From: CAYTOJ01 sp964439415
GTDB taxonomy: Bacteria > Pseudomonadota > Alphaproteobacteria > Rickettsiales > CAZAGG01
DNA: 9,213 nt
NCBI GenBank assembly: GCA_964439415.1
Contig: CAYTOJ010000079.1
Coordinates: 1 to 9,213 of the forward strand
Reading direction: 5' to 3'
A model generated the notes under the pieces. The model had not been told where the DNA came from, did not search any database, and saw nothing but the letters and a program-made list of their open reading frames with translations. Below, piece by piece: positions 5,678-9,213 of this stretch; position 1 is the stretch's first letter; each line of letters opens with the position of its first letter. Both the position numbers and the translations under genes were made by a program.

Positions 5678-8080
5678 ATGAGTTTAGGTCTGGCACTGCA
5701 AAATGCGCTCTCTGGTCTTGCTGTCAGCCAGAAATCCCTGACTGTTCTAGGCCAGAATATATCCAACGTTAATACGGAAGGGTACACCAGGAAAGTAGTT
5801 GAACAAAGCCCGGTTACTATCAACGGCGAGCCTGCCGGTGTGCAACTGAGCGAGATAGTAAGAAAGGTGGATGAATATCTGGCGCGTTCCACCCGCACCT
5901 ACAATTCACAAAGCCAGTACAGCGCCAAACTGAACGAGGTTTATAATCAGGTACAGTTAATTTTTGGGGATCCTAATTCTGATAATAACCTGCAGGGCTA
6001 TGTTGATAATTTTTTCAGCAGCGTAAAGTATGTATCTGACAATCCTGAAAATGCCTCTGTCAGGCGCACGGCAATAGAGAGTGCCACTAACATGGCGAAG
6101 GAGATTAATAAAGTAACGCTGGATATGGAGGAGGCAAGATTCCGCGCCGACCAGGATATTAACCTTGCGGTGGGAGAAATAAACAACCTGATAGACAAGG
6201 TTTTTGATATTAATACCGTGATAGGTATAAGCAGCCCTACAGGCGCGCCTGATGCCAATATACTGGATCAGCGCGATAAGCACCTTAAGGATTTATCCGC
6301 ATACCTTAATATATCCACATACCTCAGTGACGATAATACAATCAGTGTTTACACCGGCGATGGCGTACCGCTTATAGATAACGGCAGGTTCCATTTAAAA
6401 TACACGCCCGCCGCTTCTGTTGATACGTTTAAGTATGATAATAATCTGAACGCATTAGAAGTTTATGCGGTGAACGATGCAGGGGAAACCACGGGAGCGC
6501 CCCTTACATTAATAGGTAGTGGCAAATCGTCAGCCGTGGTGGATACGCTGACCGGTGGTAGCCTTAAGGGCTTGCAGGAAATGCGGGATGTTAACATCCC
6601 CAAAATTATTGCCACTATGGATGAAATGGCGGCAAAGCTCCGCGATGCAGTTAATGCCATACATAACAATGGTTCCGGCTTCCCACCGGCCACTACGCTT
6701 ACCGGAACTTATGAGATGGATGGTGGTGACCTGAGGGACTGGGAAGGCGTTGTAAGGTTCGGCGTGGTTAATAAAGGCGGTAAGGCTCCGCCAACTGGTT
6801 ATACCTCTGAGGCGGGTGGATTTCGGCCACTGAACTTGAATCTTGGCAGCCTTAATGTTGGCAATGGCGCAGGGCGGCTTGATACAAAAACAATCATAGA
6901 TGAATTCAATTCCCACTTCGGCAGCCAGCAGAAAAAGGTAACTATCGGTAATCTGAACGATGTACGGCTGGTTCATCTAGGTGATAACAACCCAGCAGCA
7001 AGTACCTTCAGTTTTGATCTCGACCTTGAGAATATATCAGGCAAGGACGCTGCGGTTACCATACTGGCGGTGACACCAAGCACAGGCACAGCTACTTTCA
7101 CATCTACGGCCAATACAGTGGTAACAGGTGATAAAAGGCGCAGCGGAGTAGATCAGAAAATTGATGTAGCTTTCGGTTCCGCAGGGGCGAAGACTATAGA
7201 TGTTCAGTTTCAGGTGGTGGATGAGGATGGTAATACATCAGTCGCCACGGTGACTTATTCTGTGAATACCGCCACTACTGAGGTGCGCAATAATCGCATA
7301 ATCGGAACACTGGGGACAATTACATCAGGCTCCGCGCATGAAACCATTCCATCCACCAACTCAAGACTGGCCAGTATGCAACTGGTGGATTCTCTGGGGA
7401 CTTCCATAGCCAGCACATCAACCGGATACATGAAAATCACGGTGGAAGACCCGGCTACATATGGGCTTTCCATAGATCAGCTGAACAGCAAGGAGAAAGG
7501 CCTGCTAACCGGCAGCCCGGCAGTTACGGCCAGCAACAAGGGTTTCTCCAGTTATTATGAGCTTAATGATCTTTTCGTGAATACGCATGAAAATGCTGAC
7601 AATGTAAAAGGTGCGGCACTTGCGCTACAAGTGCGCGCTGACATTAAAACTAATCCGAATCTGTTATCTACCGGGAAAATGGTTCTGGTTAAACAACCAG
7701 CTAACCCAACATCCGCCCCGTATTATTCCTATGAGCTTGGATCTGGTGGTAACCAGGTTTCCGAGCAAATGGCCGCTTTGGCAAAAACATCGCTGACATT
7801 CTCAGCGGCTGGCAACCTGCCGCAATCATCCAAGCCTATATCCAACTATGTATCAGATATAGTCGGCAATACGGCTAGTAATGCCAAGCAGGCAGAGACC
7901 AACGCAAAGAAGGATGAATATCTGTATAACACGTTTAACGACCGTAATCAGGCGGTAAGCGGTGTGAATCTGGATCAGGAACTGGCTAATACCATTATAT
8001 TCCAGAATGCATACACAGCAAATGCCAGGGTGATTTCAGTTGTGAATCAGATGTTCGATGCTCTTTTTAATGCTCTTTAA
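5678..8080 (+). CDS. flgK: FlgK, flagellar hook-associated protein 1 (enlarged)
   Basis: FlgK is the first junction protein between hook and filament and is exported through the flagellar channel. The N-terminal rod/hook signature is complete (LALQNALSGLAVSQKSL at 5-21, then LGQNISNVNTEGYTR at 24-38), the family LDQRD motif is at 196-200, GFSSYYELNDLFV is at 622-634, and the C-terminal heptad-rich helix runs from SGVNLDQELANTIIFQ to VVNQMFDALFNAL (about 761-800). The terminal regions form the D0/D1 coiled-coil core. At 800 residues it is far longer than Salmonella FlgK (553). Part of the excess is a beta-rich segment at about 440-532, rich in Thr, Ser and Val with alternating strands (KIDVAF, TIDVQFQVVDEDG, ATVTYSV). 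It looks like an Ig-like surface domain. The gene follows flgN by two bases; the upstream GAGACGG is only a weak ribosome site. Confidence 0.95.
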   Translation: MSLGLALQNALSGLAVSQKSLTVLGQNISNVNTEGYTRKVVEQSPVTINGEPAGVQLSEIVRKVDEYLARSTRTYNSQSQYSAKLNEVYNQVQLIFGDPNSDNNLQGYVDNFFSSVKYVSDNPENASVRRTAIESATNMAKEINKVTLDMEEARFRADQDINLAVGEINNLIDKVFDINTVIGISSPTGAPDANILDQRDKHLKDLSAYLNISTYLSDDNTISVYTGDGVPLIDNGRFHLKYTPAASVDTFKYDNNLNALEVYAVNDAGETTGAPLTLIGSGKSSAVVDTLTGGSLKGLQEMRDVNIPKIIATMDEMAAKLRDAVNAIHNNGSGFPPATTLTGTYEMDGGDLRDWEGVVRFGVVNKGGKAPPTGYTSEAGGFRPLNLNLGSLNVGNGAGRLDTKTIIDEFNSHFGSQQKKVTIGNLNDVRLVHLGDNNPAASTFSFDLDLENISGKDAAVTILAVTPSTGTATFTSTANTVVTGDKRRSGVDQKIDVAFGSAGAKTIDVQFQVVDEDGNTSVATVTYSVNTATTEVRNNRIIGTLGTITSGSAHETIPSTNSRLASMQLVDSLGTSIASTSTGYMKITVEDPATYGLSIDQLNSKEKGLLTGSPAVTASNKGFSSYYELNDLFVNTHENADNVKGAALALQVRADIKTNPNLLSTGKMVLVKQPANPTSAPYYSYELGSGGNQVSEQMAALAKTSLTFSAAGNLPQSSKPISNYVSDIVGNTASNAKQAETNAKKDEYLYNTFNDRNQAVSGVNLDQELANTIIFQNAYTANARVISVVNQMFDALFNAL

Positions 8081-8106
8081 TAATTAAAATCTAATAACTC
8101 AATAAT

Positions 8107-9021
8107 ATGACGCTTGTGACATCAAGAACCACCACACTAGGCCAGCATCTGAAAATGATGGAAACGATTGCCAGTACCCAGAACAATCTTTCCACATTAC
8201 AGCAGCAGATTTCCAGCGGCAGAAAAGCGTCTGACTATCAGGGTATGGCCGGGCAGGTGGAATTTGTGGGTATTATGGATAATAAAATACGCCTAGCTGA
8301 CCAATACCTGAACAGCAATGAAACAGTGCTGTCCCGCCTTAAAACCATGGGAGAGTCTGTAAAGAGCACTATATCAATAGTCACGGAAACCAGGCAGTTA
8401 ATTACTATATCCCGTGGTTCTTCCATCAGTGAAAAGGGCGCATTGATGCAGCAGGCAAAAGCGCTGATGGCCAGGTTATCAGACCAACTTAATGCAAATC
8501 TAGGCGGAAGATACCTGTTTTCAGGAACAAAAACCGATACCAGACCGGTGCCGGATGCCATACCGGAAAATATCACTCTGGGCGTGCCGGATGATGCCTA
8601 TTATAGTGGCGATAATGAAGTTCTATCCAGCCGTATCAGTGATTCATTCAATATGCAGTATGGCATAACCGCGAATGACCCGGCATTCCAGAAGCTGATC
8701 ACCGCTATTAACCTCACCCATAATGCCATTAATAATCGTGATTTCGATAACCTGGGAAAAGCTATGGATATAGCAGGCACAGCACTGGATGGCATTAACG
8801 CCATACAATCCAACATAAATAATAATATTATTAATATTAATAACGCCAATGCTTCCCAGAAGCATTTGAAGATATATTGGCAAAATCTGTCTTCAGAAAT
8901 AACGGAGACAGATATAGTATCCGCCACAGCAAGACTTCAGGTGGATAACGCCGTACTGCAGGCTACCTACCAGTCATTCGCCCGTATAAGTTCAATTAAA
9001 CTATCGGATTACCTGCGGTAG
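8107..9021 (+). CDS. flgL: FlgL, flagellar hook-associated protein 3 (flagellin-like)
   Basis: FlgL is the second junction protein, joining FlgK to the flagellin filament. The 304-residue protein has the flagellin-type N-terminal helix (STQNNLSTLQQQISSGRKAS, about 24-43), the FlgL-typical LGGRYLFSGTKTDTRPV around 134-150, a short variable middle, and a C-terminal helix ending LQATYQSFARISSIKLSDYL. The order flgK-flgL and the GGRYLFSG motif favour FlgL over a flagellin, though some alphaproteobacterial flagellins look similar. It begins 26 bases after flgK in a very AT-rich spacer with no Shine-Dalgarno sequence, unlike the rest of the operon. Bases 8812-8843 encode an Asn/Ile-rich tract. The last 13 bases overlap a convergent small ORF on the other strand. 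No intrinsic terminator follows. Confidence 0.92.
   Translation: MTLVTSRTTTLGQHLKMMETIASTQNNLSTLQQQISSGRKASDYQGMAGQVEFVGIMDNKIRLADQYLNSNETVLSRLKTMGESVKSTISIVTETRQLITISRGSSISEKGALMQQAKALMARLSDQLNANLGGRYLFSGTKTDTRPVPDAIPENITLGVPDDAYYSGDNEVLSSRISDSFNMQYGITANDPAFQKLITAINLTHNAINNRDFDNLGKAMDIAGTALDGINAIQSNINNNIININNANASQKHLKIYWQNLSSEITETDIVSATARLQVDNAVLQATYQSFARISSIKLSDYLR
8812..8843. repeat. AT-only low-complexity tract with two perfect palindromes in flgL
   Basis: Nearly pure A/T sequence in steps of AAT/ATT, containing the perfect palindromes AATAATATTATT (8821-8832) and TTAATATTAA (8831-8840). It codes for the residues NINNNIININNAN within the helical C-terminal half of FlgL. The amino acids suit a surface-exposed linker or helix face, and the repeat may be a slippage-prone site. 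The base composition is sharply different from the surrounding gene. Confidence 0.6.
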
Positions 9022-9155
9022 ATACCGGAGAGTGTATAATTATAGGTCGGCAGTTCGATTTCTCCACACGCATGGGCTAGCATTCCCTCAGCCGCCTCAA
9101 TCAATTCCTGACCCAGAGGGATGATTCCGTTGTCATTTTTCTTCGGTCTACCCAT
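9009..9155 (-). CDS. Small ORF of unknown function, possible remnant of a TetR-type regulator
   Basis: This 48-residue ORF begins MGRPKKNDNGIIPLGQELIE and has an excellent ribosome binding site, AGAGGTG about seven bases before its ATG at 9155. The basic GRPKK start followed by a LIEAAEGMLA helix is how many TetR/AcrR regulators begin. The expected helix-turn-helix does not follow: the remaining residues (HACGEIELPTYNYTLSGIYRR) have no resemblance I can name, and the frame stops inside the convergent flgL gene, overlapping it by 13 bases. It could be the 5' end of a regulator gene truncated by recombination next to flgL, or a genuine small protein. The TetR resemblance covers about 28 residues and is an inference from memory of the family. 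Confidence 0.42.
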   Translation of the reverse strand: MGRPKKNDNGIIPLGQELIEAAEGMLAHACGEIELPTYNYTLSGIYRR

Positions 9156-9169
9156 GGCTGCCCACCTCT

Positions 9170-9190
9170 TTGATTCGATCAACTATTATC
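9170..9190 (-). promoter_or_regulatory. Candidate promoter -10 and palindromic operator before the small ORF
   Basis: A perfect inverted repeat, TTGAT-TCG-ATCAA, occupies 9170-9182, 14 bases upstream of the small ORF's ATG. Directly upstream on the minus strand is GATAAT (9190-9185), a five-of-six match to a -10 box, which would put the transcription start inside the palindrome. This is where an autoregulating repressor would bind. The upstream -35 candidate TTGGCC (9210-9205) is weak, with a short 15-base spacer. The palindrome is seen directly; the operator role is inferred. Confidence 0.3.
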
Positions 9191-9213
9191 TTCAAGTGTG
9201 TACGCGGCCAAGT

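Noticed and set aside
8107..9021. Reading this gene as a flagellin (fliC)
   Set aside because: Position right after flgK and the GGRYLFSG segment are characteristic of FlgL; flagellin usually lies in a separate unit.
9035..9040. TATAAT as a plus-strand promoter after flgL
   Set aside because: No -35 at a suitable distance and no plus-strand gene visible before the window ends.
9022..9070. Terminator after flgL
   Set aside because: GGAGA (9027-9031) and TCTCC (9061-9065) are too far apart and lack a T-run; the palindrome TATAATTATA (9035-9044) is too weak in base pairing to terminate.

Overview
The window carries seven confident or probable protein genes plus one small probable ORF at its right edge. 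The proteins look alphaproteobacterial. The evidence is a FlgK N-terminus of the kind seen in that class, a FlgJ made only of the rod-binding domain, a long three-domain Xaa-Pro aminopeptidase, and a GC-rich palindromic mini-element inserted in frame in a coding gene, a habit best known from Rickettsiales. Base composition is intermediate, and no 16S rRNA or other taxonomic marker is present, so the assignment is an inference.

Left part (1-3612). Two metabolic genes are divergently transcribed from a spacer of about 50 bp. On the minus strand (117-1703) is an aldehyde dehydrogenase of the glutamate-semialdehyde (P5C) dehydrogenase type. On the plus strand (about 1753-3612) is an M24B Xaa-Pro aminopeptidase with all five metal ligands. 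One gene would release residues from proline-containing peptides and the other would oxidise the proline breakdown product to glutamate, so the pair may form a small peptide/proline salvage module. The aminopeptidase contains an in-frame insertion with strong hairpin character at about 2284-2370. Its end resembles the C-tract/TTAAT repeat at the left edge of the window.

Middle and right part (3651-9021). A tightly packed flagellar run follows on the plus strand: flgI (P-ring), flgJ-like rod-binding protein, a FlgN-like putative chaperone, flgK and flgL (hook-filament junction proteins). Genes overlap or are separated by 2-26 bp, which indicates one transcription unit for late rod, ring and junction assembly. 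FlgK is much larger than usual because of an Ig-like insert. FlgI may start further downstream than its first ATG, because a perfect TATAAT overlaps that ATG and the signal peptide begins about 30-40 codons in.

Right edge (9009-9213). A 48-codon minus-strand ORF with a very good ribosome binding site converges on flgL and overlaps its last 13 bases. Its first 28 or so residues look like the start of a TetR-type regulator but the rest does not. A palindrome sits just upstream of it. I did not find a convincingly new multi-gene system. The most unusual items are the palindromic insertion in the aminopeptidase, the enlarged FlgK and the small ORF with its palindrome.
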